IMG/VR virus record: IMGVR_UViG_3300044712_001160
Span: 1 to 64,000 of that record
Source: a virus
Reading direction: 5' to 3' (one strand)
Length of the DNA stretch: 64,000 nt
The position numbers and the translations under genes are program-made. Below are positions 1-7,552 of this stretch, in pieces. The notes below the pieces were generated by a model. The model saw nothing but the letters and a program-made list of their open reading frames with translations, was not told where the DNA came from and did not search any database. The first letter of the stretch is position 1, and the number at the start of each line of letters is the position of its first letter.

Positions 1-709
1 GTGTCGGGTAATCGTTCGGGTCTTGTCCTGCTTGCGTTATAGTGTCATAAACGACGGAGGGTAAACTGTCAATCTTTTTGACGCTGAAGGTACCATTCTG
101 AAGCAGTTGAGGGCGGGTGGGGGTCTTGCTAATCACCATGTCCCACAGAATGCCGTCAACATCGGGGTAGCCTAGTTCGCGCCCCGCCGTAATGTAGAGG
201 GCCGTCTGTATAGAACGCCAGCGGTCCTCCTCGCTCAGCATCTGCCTGCCCGATTTATGTTCAACCAGCCACTTAAGCTTGTTTTGCGACCGGGCGAAGG
301 CGTCCACTTTGCCGTTGACGATGAAGTCCTCACCCTTGGGTTCCCACAGGATCTCATGTTCGGCGAGCTGGCCGTTTACCTCAAGGTACCTCAGGTGATT
401 CTTGGGCCAGAACTCGTGGTACTCCCTCATGATGGTCCAGGCTTCCTCTTTCGTTTCCTGGAACATTTGGACTTCTTCGGTGAAGTACTTCCGCTTGTTG
501 ATCTCCGCCTCAGCCCACTTGTCGAGAGACTTGCGAATGTTCTTCACGCCTTCGATAGTGTCCTCGATCACCTTGTGGACAGCACTGCCGAACGTCAGCG
601 GCCTTGCGACACGACGACGACTCAGCTTAAGGTTGTATCGGTAGTTATAGCTGGCCTTGCAGGTATTCCAGCGGTTAGCCTTCGATTGGCTAATGGTCAT
701 CTTGGTCAT
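1..709 (-). CDS. PD-(D/E)XK (RecB/Cas4-like) nuclease, 3' end outside window
   Basis: The reading frame starts MTKMTISQSKANRWNTC and stays open to the left edge, so the C-terminus is missing. The core of the RecB/Cas4-type nuclease superfamily is visible: an N-terminal GSAVHKVIE segment (GxxxH), then GKVDAF, the catalytic VEHKSG strand, and a downstream QTALYI helix. Such proteins cut DNA exonucleolytically and in phages usually work beside the replicative polymerase in recombination or end processing. Its ATG overlaps the polymerase stop (ATGA at 706-709), implying translational coupling. The missing part prevents judging whether it carries the Cas4-type Fe-S cysteines. Family assignment is firm; the exact role is inferred. 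Confidence 0.85.
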   Translation of the reverse strand, partial: MTKMTISQSKANRWNTCKASYNYRYNLKLSRRRVARPLTFGSAVHKVIEDTIEGVKNIRKSLDKWAEAEINKRKYFTEEVQMFQETKEEAWTIMREYHEFWPKNHLRYLEVNGQLAEHEILWEPKGEDFIVNGKVDAFARSQNKLKWLVEHKSGRQMLSEEDRWRSIQTALYITAGRELGYPDVDGILWDMVISKTPTRPQLLQNGTFSVKKIDSLPSVVYDTITQAGQDPNDYPT

Positions 710-3492
710 CGTAGTCCAGCCTCCCTGAGCTGACGTCTGTAACGGGTTTTGTTTCGGGGTATCATGGGCATCCTCGGGAACGTTCGGCCTCGGCGTCGTT
801 GGGCTTCCTTCCACTTATCGAGTGAAACGCCTGCACCCCACGGGCCGATTGATGCCTCGGCCTCAATTGGAACGCCCAGGTGAATGCGGAATTTCTCGAA
901 CAGTGCGGGTTGAGCCATCACCTCAAGAATACGCTTGTAGACAACCTCGACCATGTCGTCCCGTACTTCGAAGAGAATGGCGTCATGAACAGTACCCACA
1001 ATGTGAAGTACGTCGGGGCCAAACTCTCGGCGAAGTTGAATTGCAGCCATCAAGTTAATTTCGTTGGCGAACGATTGGACTGGGCTGTTGATAGCTTGGC
1101 GTTCGGCGGCTTGAGCGTCAGGGGATTTGTCGTTTCGCATAGCCGCAGGAAGCCGGCGTTTGCGTCCCGACAGGCTTCGGACAAAACCCTCAAGCCTTGC
1201 ACGGCGTCGTTGACGGTTATGCCATTGAGGTAGATCAGCGTAGAGCTCAAAGTAGGCGATACGAGAGTCCTGTGCTTGCTCATCGGTAATGTCCACACCA
1301 TAGTTATCGCGGGCATATAGGCGAAACTTCTTCCACCACATTCCGTAGAGGTAGCCGAAGTTGATTGCTTTCGCTTTCTTTCGTACTTCCTTCCAGTTGA
1401 TGCCGAGTTCTTCGCTTGCGCCCTCGCACCTCTTCGGACCAATCTTCAGCAATGCTTCGATGGCATCGCCGTACTTCATTGTCTCGCCGGTGAAGTGCTT
1501 AACGGTGCGAATAACCTCTTCCTTCATCGCACCAGAACGACCGATCTCACGAATGGCGGTCAGCCAGTGAACGTCAATCCCGGTGCGGTACGCATGAAGA
1601 AGTGCCTTATCTCCCGATAGTTCGGCTGCAATTCGCATCTCAATCTGGGAAAGGTCCGCTTCGATGAGGGTCCATCCAGGGGGTGCAGTAATAAGCGTCC
1701 GTATCTTTTTGTCACGAGGTACCTGTTGTAGATTAGGATTCTCGCAGGAAAGTCGACCTGTAACTGTTCCATGTAGCTTGAACGACGGGTGAAGTCGACC
1801 GTTAACAAGGAAACGACGCCATCCGTCCACAAAGGCGGTGAGCTGTTTCTGGGCTGCCCGATAGTCGAGAAGTGCTTTGGCAATTTCATGGTCTGTTCGA
1901 AGCAGGACACTCTCCGACGTTGAAGGAGAGCCACCAGCTGTTTTTTCGATGATCGGCAAACCAAGGTGGTAGTAGAGAAACGTCGAGAGTTGTTGAGATG
2001 ACCCCCAGTTAAGATATTGGTACCGACCGCGCTTGTCTCCGATACGCTCGCCTGCGGGAACATCGGACTTCTCGACAAAGGTCTTGTCCTTTGTATCCCA
2101 TGCAACCTTTGACGAGTAACGGTCGAGTTTTTCTTGTGCCTCATCAATCTTCTCCTTCAGGTATTGCTCGACTTCATCAAGGCGCTTAGTGTCGATGAAC
2201 ACCCCGTGGTATTCAGCCTCAACGAAGAGGGCCACGCAAGGCATGAGAATCTCTTCAAAGACACGAAGCAACGCCGTATCCTTGTAGAGCATGGGGTAAA
2301 ATATCTTCTTGAGCTCGAGGGTATAGTAGGCATCCTTCGCACCGTACTTCAGGAATGCCTCGAGGTCGTCGCCCGTTCGCTTCGTCTCCACGTCGATATC
2401 GAAGGGCATGGCACCCAGGAACACCTGTGGAAGTACCTTCAGGCTGTGCTGAGCATTTTCGTCCAGCAGGTAGTGAGCGAGCATCGTGTCGAAGTCGGGA
2501 AACCACCTAACGCCGTAATGAACCAGCATCCACAGTGCATCGAACTTACCGTTGTGGGTGACGATGTAGCAACGCTTCAGTCGGTCATCAATCTGGTGAA
2601 TGATCTCAACTAGCTGACGCTTTGACCATGGCGAGGCCGGGTGATCCATGAGCAGAATGAACTGACCGCGCTTCGTGCCAAACTGAACCGAAACGATCTT
2701 CTTCTTTTCTTCGCCTGTACCCGGGACATCCCATGGATAGAGGCTGTTTGTCTCGATATCGTAGGACACGTCACCGCGAAGCGCTCGAAGCATTTCCTCG
2801 AGCTTTGCCCGACTATCCACAACGGTGATGTTCAGCCCTTCTTCTTCAGGCATACCGCCGCCGTCGATCAGCCGCTTGAAAAGGCGAAGGTCAGCCTCAA
2901 AGGGTGCCTTCGCTCGATCATCATGTAGAATGTAGCCAGGACTGTAGGTCGGCAGGTAAATGATGCCGTCAAGTTCAACGGGATTGCCCCGTGCTTTCTT
3001 AATGCCTTTGATGTGAAGCAGTGACTCGAGTGGGGTGTTGCCGAGTAGCAGTACATACTTCGGCTTGACCGCTTTAATCCGTTCCTGAACCCAATGGCGA
3101 CATTCGCGTAGCTGAGCAGCGGAGGGTGTCTTGTTGTCCGGCGGTCGACAACTAACGGCGTGGGTGAAGTAGACCTTGCTTAGGTCAATGCCGGCTTTGA
3201 TCAGCTCTTCGCGGATCATCGTGCCCATTCGACCCACGAAAGGTTCACCCGCTTCATCCTCCGTGGCGCCCGGCGCTTCGCCTATGACCATCACGTCACA
3301 TGGGATAGTGCCCCGACCTGGCAAGCAAACGGTTTTGCAGCCCATTTCGTGAAGTCGGCACCGGGTACAACCGCTGTCCGATAATGCTAAGGTTAGCTTA
3401 TCGAAGAAGTCAGTTTGCTTCGAGGACTTCTTGGGTTCTTTCGTTGACGAGGTACCCTGAGGGCGAGAGCCGGAAAACTTCAATTTGGGCAT
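706..3492 (-). CDS. Uracil-DNA glycosylase family 4 / DNA polymerase I (family A) fusion
   Basis: Replicative DNA polymerase of about 928 residues. Residues 40-205 form a family 4 UDG-like domain: cysteines 42, 45, 115 and 131 are candidate Fe-S ligands, and GEAPG (71-75) and EPFVG follow. The usual catalytic TYHP motif reads TYSP, with Ser184 in place of His, so glycosylase activity is doubtful. A proofreading exonuclease follows (DIET 245-248, NGKFD 314-318, YxxxD ending at D387). Polymerase motifs are A (DLSQIEMR, D613), B (KAINFGYLYG) and C (VHDA, D837), with about 50 extra residues between A and B. The ATG at 3492 overlaps the upstream deaminase by 83 bases; a TTG at 3507 is an alternative start. 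Phage SPO1 polymerase has a comparable UDG fusion. Confidence 0.95.
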   Translation of the reverse strand: MPKLKFSGSRPQGTSSTKEPKKSSKQTDFFDKLTLALSDSGCTRCRLHEMGCKTVCLPGRGTIPCDVMVIGEAPGATEDEAGEPFVGRMGTMIREELIKAGIDLSKVYFTHAVSCRPPDNKTPSAAQLRECRHWVQERIKAVKPKYVLLLGNTPLESLLHIKGIKKARGNPVELDGIIYLPTYSPGYILHDDRAKAPFEADLRLFKRLIDGGGMPEEEGLNITVVDSRAKLEEMLRALRGDVSYDIETNSLYPWDVPGTGEEKKKIVSVQFGTKRGQFILLMDHPASPWSKRQLVEIIHQIDDRLKRCYIVTHNGKFDALWMLVHYGVRWFPDFDTMLAHYLLDENAQHSLKVLPQVFLGAMPFDIDVETKRTGDDLEAFLKYGAKDAYYTLELKKIFYPMLYKDTALLRVFEEILMPCVALFVEAEYHGVFIDTKRLDEVEQYLKEKIDEAQEKLDRYSSKVAWDTKDKTFVEKSDVPAGERIGDKRGRYQYLNWGSSQQLSTFLYYHLGLPIIEKTAGGSPSTSESVLLRTDHEIAKALLDYRAAQKQLTAFVDGWRRFLVNGRLHPSFKLHGTVTGRLSCENPNLQQVPRDKKIRTLITAPPGWTLIEADLSQIEMRIAAELSGDKALLHAYRTGIDVHWLTAIREIGRSGAMKEEVIRTVKHFTGETMKYGDAIEALLKIGPKRCEGASEELGINWKEVRKKAKAINFGYLYGMWWKKFRLYARDNYGVDITDEQAQDSRIAYFELYADLPQWHNRQRRRARLEGFVRSLSGRKRRLPAAMRNDKSPDAQAAERQAINSPVQSFANEINLMAAIQLRREFGPDVLHIVGTVHDAILFEVRDDMVEVVYKRILEVMAQPALFEKFRIHLGVPIEAEASIGPWGAGVSLDKWKEAQRRRGRTFPRMPMIPRNKTRYRRQLREAGLR

Positions 3493-3883
3493 CGAGAAGC
3501 ACGCCAATCCCTGTTTTTATTCTGTAAGGAGATTGATAGTATACACGCTGAATGAGTCCCGAGTCAACGATGGCATTGGCACAATCCGGACATGGATTGC
3601 TCGTAACATACAGGTCAAATGGCCCCTGACCCACTCGAAGTTCCATTCGGTCGAGAGCATTGATTTCCGCATGGACCGAACGAACACAACCACCTGTGGG
3701 TCCCAACGAACAGCCGTTGCCTTGGCAGTGGGGTTCACCCGAAGGTGGGCCATTGTAGCCGATAGAAACTGGGTCTCGGTTGTTGCTGATGATGACCGCG
3801 CCGACGTTGCCTCGAAAGCAAGTTGATCTTCTAGCAGCCAACTCAGCAATCCCCATCCACAGTTGTGCTCGAGATATCCTCAT
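3410..3883 (-). CDS. dCMP deaminase (deoxycytidylate deaminase)
   Basis: A 157-residue zinc-dependent deaminase converting dCMP to dUMP, the precursor of dTMP. The zinc/catalytic signature is present: HAEINAL (His ligand and catalytic Glu) and NPCPDCANAI (the two Cys ligands). The family's early GNVGAVI strand and GYNGPP motif are also present. An extra Cys/His cluster (HCQGNGC) resembles the second metal site of phage-type enzymes. It sits between a 19-codon ORF (ATGA overlap at 3880-3883) and the polymerase, whose start lies inside this gene. In context it feeds the ThyX gene at 29 kb with dUMP and competes for dCMP with the hydroxymethylase-like protein at 4671-5528. Confidence 0.93.
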   Translation of the reverse strand: MRISRAQLWMGIAELAARRSTCFRGNVGAVIISNNRDPVSIGYNGPPSGEPHCQGNGCSLGPTGGCVRSVHAEINALDRMELRVGQGPFDLYVTSNPCPDCANAIVDSGLIQRVYYQSPYRIKTGIGVLLDAQIEVFRLSPSGYLVNERTQEVLEAN

Positions 3884-3939
3884 TTGGGCAGTACCTTTCT
3901 CCAGGCGAGTATCGCTTCTTTCAGCTCTTGTTCAGTCAT
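3880..3939 (-). CDS. 19-residue mini-ORF bridging two operon genes
   Basis: The frame MTEQELKEAILAWRKVLPK exactly fills the gap between the 161-residue gene and dCMP deaminase. Its ATG overlaps the upstream stop (ATGA 3936-3939) and its stop overlaps the next start (ATGA 3880-3883). The peptide is an amphipathic helix by composition. It may act as a peptide or may only carry terminating ribosomes across the gap. No family is recognised. Confidence 0.5.
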   Translation of the reverse strand: MTEQELKEAILAWRKVLPK

Positions 3940-4421
3940 GCCATCCCCGGTGATCTGATGCCCCAGTGAAGCAAGCCCTGACGTGTTGCTCGCTTGTAGT
4001 CCACGTCTTCATTGTCGCCTATTTCACGAAGCTTTCGCTGTTTGAACTTGACCCAACGACTGATCTGCCGATCATCGTCGGCGTGGCGTCGACCCATGTC
4101 ATAGCGGCAGTACCACTGAAACCAACCTCGCGGATCGTCGTCGTGCATCCAGCCACGTTGCTGCCAGTCATGTCGACTCAGCGATGCAAGAACACCGAAA
4201 TAATTGTCGTCGGGGTTTTCGGCTTCGTTGATGACGTGTCGTAGGTGTGGGAATTCACGGCCAAACTTCGGATAGCCGCGAAAGTATGCGCCGCCGAAAA
4301 TGCCCATTCGTAGACATTGCGCGGGCGTGAAGTCAGGCTTGAAATCTGGATCATACTCGCGATTAGGCGAGACGTGATATTCATAGCCGGGCTGCAACGG
4401 GTCAAGGGATTGGATTTTCAT
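3936..4421 (-). CDS. Conserved hypothetical protein with WFQWYCRYDMGRR motif
   Basis: A 161-residue soluble protein rich in aromatic and charged residues. It contains YDPDFKPDFTPAQCLRMGIF near residues 24-42 and a striking DDPRGWFQWYCRYDMGRRH block followed by DDRQISRW. I recall the same block in uncharacterised proteins of phages and bacteria, but know of no assigned reaction. The ATG at 4421 follows a possible promoter (4433-4462) and a hairpin (4471-4507), so this gene may begin its own transcription unit upstream of the deaminase and polymerase. No signal peptide or membrane segment is seen. Confidence 0.8.
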   Translation of the reverse strand: MKIQSLDPLQPGYEYHVSPNREYDPDFKPDFTPAQCLRMGIFGGAYFRGYPKFGREFPHLRHVINEAENPDDNYFGVLASLSRHDWQQRGWMHDDDPRGWFQWYCRYDMGRRHADDDRQISRWVKFKQRKLREIGDNEDVDYKRATRQGLLHWGIRSPGMA

Positions 4422-4432
4422 GTCGTCATTCT

Positions 4433-4462
4433 ATGATAACGCGATCTTGACGACAACGCCAA
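4433..4462 (-). promoter_or_regulatory. Possible sigma70-type promoter
   Basis: On the minus strand TTGGCG (4457-4462) and TATCAT (4433-4438) are separated by 18 bases, just downstream of a hairpin and just upstream of the gene starting at 4421. The -10 lies close to the ATG, leaving only a very short leader, so confidence is moderate. Confidence 0.4.
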
Positions 4463-4470
4463 TGTTGCCT

Positions 4471-4507
4471 AAAAGTTGGCGGGAGACACCGCGAAATGTC
4501 TCCCGCC
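4471..4507 (-). terminator. 11-bp hairpin with short T run
   Basis: GGCGGGAGACA (4478-4488) pairs perfectly with TGTCTCCCGCC (4497-4507) around an 8-base loop. On the minus strand the stem is followed by AACTTTTAGG. It separates the upstream nucleotide-metabolism genes from those starting at 4421. The T run is short, so termination is probably partial. Confidence 0.6.
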
Positions 4508-4557
4508 GAAAGATGATGACCAACCTTGGGGTGGGTGGGGCGTCTGCTAGTCGATCA

Positions 4558-4674
4558 TCACCTTTTCCGATATTTCCAACCACGTGTCGCATGATAATAG
4601 CGTTCTCGATCACCCTTGACAATAGTCCGGATGACCCTGCCATATGGCTGGCCTTTGGTGATCCTTTTCTTCAT
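4558..4674 (-). CDS. Small basic protein, 38 residues
   Basis: The frame begins MKKRITKGQPYGRVIRTI and ends GWKYRKR; roughly a third of the residues are Lys or Arg. The ATG overlaps the stop of the hydroxymethylase-like gene (ATGA at 4671-4674), as at most junctions in this operon. The composition suggests nucleic-acid binding. It is followed by the hairpin at 4471-4507. No family is recognised, but the coupling and basic bias make it a credible gene. Confidence 0.6.
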   Translation of the reverse strand: MKKRITKGQPYGRVIRTIVKGDRERYYHATRGWKYRKR

Positions 4675-5528
4675 CGACGGGGTCCTTTCCATTCAATGCC
4701 CATTGGGCGGGTGTCATTGATGAACATGTGGAGGCTGGTGATGTGCATGATGAAGAAGCCTGGTCGAACCCAGTCCCAGACCTTGGGCCGACGCTTCCGC
4801 AGCTGATGCATAATCCACAGGTGAAGCCTGATCGTGAGGTAGCAGTCATCCGCCCAGTGTCGGTAGAAGTCACACGACCTCATGTAGTAGGTGCAGTGGA
4901 AGTATCCGTGGCGGAGGATGAAGTGATAGCCGAGCGTGCAGGGCTTTCGGCCTTGAACGGTAACGTCCTCCGGGTAGTAGATCGGCAGATATGCTTGGCG
5001 AGTGTCGGGCTCTTCGGCCAGCGTGTTGACCAAGTCATTCAGGTCGCCATACTCTGCACGAATGCCCTGGTGAGCGATGGGCGTAAAGTCGCCCTCAATC
5101 TCTTGAGCATACTCTTCGGCCGTTTCCGTTGCGCGTTCAACCACTCCGGCAAACTTCGGCCAATACCTCTCCATGTAGTTATGGTTGAACCGTTCACCAT
5201 AAAGGTCCAGGTGGTCGGCGGCGCTATGACCCCAAGGCCACTTCTTCCACTGAACGCCCGGGTTGATCGGGTATCCACAGACGCGCTCCTCAAAATGGTC
5301 GTCAGCCCAAGGCAGGTTGGGCTTGATGTCCTCCCGCCAATGCTCGAGGTCTTCGCTGACCATCATGACCCGGAATGACTCGTGAAGCAGTTCGATCATC
5401 TTCGCTTCGGGTCGCTGCGAGATATCGACGCCCTGCCACTTCTGACCATGAATGGCTGGGGCCGTGATGAACTGCCGGGAAAGCGCCTCCCGGGCATGTT
5501 GGAAGTTATTGTAGATCATGAGGCTCAT
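4671..5528 (-). CDS. Thymidylate-synthase-superfamily enzyme, probably dCMP hydroxymethylase
   Basis: A 285-residue ThyA-fold protein. Alignment by eye gives the catalytic Cys197 in KPCT, the phosphate-binding MRSCD block (Arg217, Ser218, Asp220), EEPDTRQ for the substrate Arg loop, and SLHMF with His267. ThyA has Asn (N177 in E. coli) eleven residues after the MRS Arg; here it is Asp228. The same Asn-to-Asp change marks T4 dCMP hydroxymethylase, which also has CT after the catalytic Cys and SLH near the end. The predicted reaction is dCMP plus methylene-tetrahydrofolate to 5-hydroxymethyl-dCMP. The presence of ThyX elsewhere argues against a duplicate thymidylate synthase. It is coupled to the upstream TS-fold relative by ATGA. 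A dUMP hydroxymethylase is the main alternative. Confidence 0.75.
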   Translation of the reverse strand: MSLMIYNNFQHAREALSRQFITAPAIHGQKWQGVDISQRPEAKMIELLHESFRVMMVSEDLEHWREDIKPNLPWADDHFEERVCGYPINPGVQWKKWPWGHSAADHLDLYGERFNHNYMERYWPKFAGVVERATETAEEYAQEIEGDFTPIAHQGIRAEYGDLNDLVNTLAEEPDTRQAYLPIYYPEDVTVQGRKPCTLGYHFILRHGYFHCTYYMRSCDFYRHWADDCYLTIRLHLWIMHQLRKRRPKVWDWVRPGFFIMHITSLHMFINDTRPMGIEWKGPRR

Positions 5529-6274
5529 TCATCCGTGATGGCGTTGAGGATTAGATCACGTCGATCCTGTGGATACTTGTCCACAAACTTTTGAACTCGT
5601 GCAGCGGTTTGATAGGACTTATACCCTCCCTCCAGATGAATCTTTGTCCATCTGACAACCTGGTGATGAAACTTTGGGTTTTCCTTCTCCAGTCTTCGAA
5701 GGAGTCGTAATGGCTTAGAATGCTCAAGTAGCAGCATGATGTAGAACATCGGGTGAATGGTAGCATTAACGAAGCTAAAGGTAATGAAATCGGGAGGGGC
5801 TGTTTGGAGATCGAACTGTGGTAGGATGACGTCTCGCAGGAAAATGAGATCGGCTCTGTACCGGAATATGAGCTCGACCGTTCGGTATCGGATGAAGATG
5901 GACGTGTGCCCCTTGGGCGGGTAATACGCAATGACTCCGGCGGTAAGGCAATAATCTTGCTTAGTAGTCTTTTTTTCCACTCCTCGGAAATCCCAAACAC
6001 CCGAGCCATACTTTCGATCTCGGAGTCGGTCATCCAGGTCACGCTTTGCACGAGCTATCGTCTCCGGATTTTCGTAGTGAGTCTTGAGCATCCGTATCTT
6101 CGTCGGCGTGAAACCGATAGACTCCGGGGTCATCTCCGTGTCGTTGAGCAACAGTGACGCGGGTATCTGCCAAGTCAAGTCCTGATAGATCGACTGACTT
6201 CCGGCGATAATGTATGGCGGAACTCGGGACTGCTCGCCGACCCAATTACACCACTCCTTAGACAGTGTTGTCAC
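5525..6274 (-). CDS. Divergent second thymidylate-synthase-fold protein
   Basis: A 249-residue protein that at first looks unrelated but can be laid over its downstream neighbour. Cys109 (DYCLTAG) lies 22 residues before Arg131 of RYRTVE, against 20 from Cys197 to Arg217 in the neighbour. Asp142 (RADLIF) is 11 residues after Arg131, the same spacing as Arg217 to Asp228. A later PDF...TIHPMF block supplies a candidate His174. It may be a second base-modifying enzyme or an inactive partner forming a heterodimer. The stop overlaps the neighbour's ATG. A conserved family of unknown function remains possible if the alignment is coincidental. Confidence 0.5.
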   Translation of the reverse strand: MTTLSKEWCNWVGEQSRVPPYIIAGSQSIYQDLTWQIPASLLLNDTEMTPESIGFTPTKIRMLKTHYENPETIARAKRDLDDRLRDRKYGSGVWDFRGVEKKTTKQDYCLTAGVIAYYPPKGHTSIFIRYRTVELIFRYRADLIFLRDVILPQFDLQTAPPDFITFSFVNATIHPMFYIMLLLEHSKPLRLLRRLEKENPKFHHQVVRWTKIHLEGGYKSYQTAARVQKFVDKYPQDRRDLILNAITDE

Positions 6275-6767
6275 GAAGACTCTCCCGATGGATGTGATCC
6301 TCGACCAGGTCAGTGTGCGACGGCGGCTCCCAGCCCTTGGGCTTCACCACGTCATAGGTGGAACCACGTTTGGACTCGTCGGCGGATTGAGCTCGAACCT
6401 TAGCCATGTTGGCTCGGTGAACTCGAGACCAGGCTTCATTGAAATCGAATCCGTGAAGGTGGGCGGTTCCAAGGGCGACGTATACCAGATCCACCAGAGC
6501 ATCAAGCTGTAGCTCAAGAAGGTGAGTAACCTCGGCATCGTCCTCAAGGCCTCGAGCGAGAGATGCATGTAGTCGATTGGCCGCAGTCTCGTACTCATTC
6601 AGCTCCTCTCTCAGGAATTGAAGCCGGAACATCAGGATATCTTCGGGAAGCTGGCGGGGCTTTCCCTGATACAGCAGGTCGAACTTCGCATGGAAGCTCC
6701 AGATATCACCAACCATGTCTTCACTGTCGCCCGGATCAACGTGGCGAAATGGCTCGTCGTAAGTCAT
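6258..6767 (-). CDS. MazG-like all-alpha NTP pyrophosphohydrolase
   Basis: The protein has 169 residues from the ATG at 6767, which is preceded by GGAG six bases upstream and overlaps the kinase stop (ATGA); an in-frame ATG at 6779 is less likely. The metal-binding pattern of the all-alpha NTP-PPase superfamily is visible as REELNEYE (ExxxE) and LDALVDLVYV (DxxxD), and it ends with a conserved KPKGWEPPSH segment. These enzymes hydrolyse nucleoside triphosphates to monophosphates. T4 dCTPase gp56 belongs to the same superfamily. Next to a kinase and a hydroxymethylase, a plausible role is removing dCTP or dUTP so that modified precursors are used; the substrate is inferred. Confidence 0.88.
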   Translation of the reverse strand: MTYDEPFRHVDPGDSEDMVGDIWSFHAKFDLLYQGKPRQLPEDILMFRLQFLREELNEYETAANRLHASLARGLEDDAEVTHLLELQLDALVDLVYVALGTAHLHGFDFNEAWSRVHRANMAKVRAQSADESKRGSTYDVVKPKGWEPPSHTDLVEDHIHRESLRDNTV

Positions 6768-7255
6768 ACTCTTCTCCATGCTCGAATTAGGTCTTCGATC
6801 ACCCGCACATTGTCACCAATGCGGTAGATATGATGCGCGTTCCACACGGCCCAGCGATCATACCAGGTCATCAGCTTCTCGAAGCCGGCGTCAACCTTGG
6901 CCAGATACTCGGGCGTATCCCATTCCCCCGTGGCGGTGTGCGTAACCTTAGCCGGATCGGGGCGGCAGTAGATCAGCAGCGGCTTCATTCGATAGAAGTC
7001 GTTGACGAGCTCGACGTTGGGCTCTGTTTGGCTGTGGATCTGTCGGTATGCGATCTGAGACACGCAGGGGTGTCGGTCGAAGATCACGTCCTTTCGGTTG
7101 GTGTATTCGCGCGCATACCTTAGAATACGCGCGTCAATCTCACCGGGGAATTTCTCGGGGCCTTCGCTGAGACGAAGTTCATACCCAAGCGTTTGAGCCA
7201 GAAGCTGACCGAGCGTCGTCTTTCCACCGCCGTCAGGACCTTCGAGAACTACCAT
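6764..7255 (-). CDS. Deoxynucleoside monophosphate kinase (thymidylate-kinase-like)
   Basis: The protein has 163 residues from the ATG at 7255, whose first strand runs straight into the P-loop (EGPDGGGKTT). A DRHPCVSQIAY motif matches the DRx region of thymidylate and deoxynucleoside kinases, followed by a lid-like segment. The frame is open further upstream, but that extension overlaps the divergent promoter and HTH gene and is not used. As first gene of the leftward operon it probably phosphorylates dTMP, and possibly 5-hydroxymethyl-dCMP as T4 gp1 does. It is short for the family, so the specificity call is tentative. Confidence 0.85.
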   Translation of the reverse strand: MVVLEGPDGGGKTTLGQLLAQTLGYELRLSEGPEKFPGEIDARILRYAREYTNRKDVIFDRHPCVSQIAYRQIHSQTEPNVELVNDFYRMKPLLIYCRPDPAKVTHTATGEWDTPEYLAKVDAGFEKLMTWYDRWAVWNAHHIYRIGDNVRVIEDLIRAWRRV

Positions 7256-7275
7256 TCGGATACCATCGCTTTCAG

Positions 7276-7304
7276 TTGATTTAATCGAATTACCCTTGTA
7301 ATTT
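7276..7304 (+). promoter_or_regulatory. Rightward promoter for HTH and primase-helicase genes
   Basis: TTGATT (7276-7281), 17-base spacer, TAATTT (7299-7304). The -35 matches the TTGATT used repeatedly at 18-22 kb. It overlaps the leftward promoter. Confidence 0.6.
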
Positions 7305-7323
7305 GAAAAACTCACGGAGTCAA
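7295..7323 (-). promoter_or_regulatory. Leftward promoter of the nucleotide/replication operon
   Basis: Minus-strand TTGACT (7318-7323), 17-base spacer, TACAAG (7295-7300). It lies in the AT-rich gap between the kinase and HTH genes, and its -10 overlaps the -10 of the rightward promoter, so the two directions probably compete. Confidence 0.55.
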
Positions 7324-7336
7324 CAAAGGTGTGACC

Positions 7337-7552
7337 ATGACGATGGTGGTGAACCTGGCGGATTATGTCACGACCACCGAAGCAGCTAGGCTGTTGGGTA
7401 TCAACTACCCTGCACTGTGGGCGCGTATCGACCGCGGCCACGTGTCTACACTTCGCGTGGGTCGTTCCCACATGATCTCCAGAGAAGAAATCAAAAGACT
7501 GAGAGAAAACAGCAATGATCCTAATGAGGGTCTGGGCCAAGCAGCCCGGTAA
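7337..7552 (+). CDS. Excisionase/MerR-type HTH DNA-binding protein
   Basis: A 71-residue protein with the compact winged-helix pattern of the HTH_17/excisionase group: YVTTTEAARLLGINYPALWARIDRGHVSTLRVGRSHMI. The first part is the recognition HTH and VGRSHMI the wing. The ATG at 7337 is chosen because AAAGG lies seven bases upstream; GTG 7331 and ATG 7343 are alternatives. Its 3' end overlaps the primase-helicase start by 38 bases. It sits directly at the divergent promoter pair, so autoregulation or switching between the two operons is likely. An origin-binding role is also possible. Confidence 0.8.
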   Translation: MTMVVNLADYVTTTEAARLLGINYPALWARIDRGHVSTLRVGRSHMISREEIKRLRENSNDPNEGLGQAAR

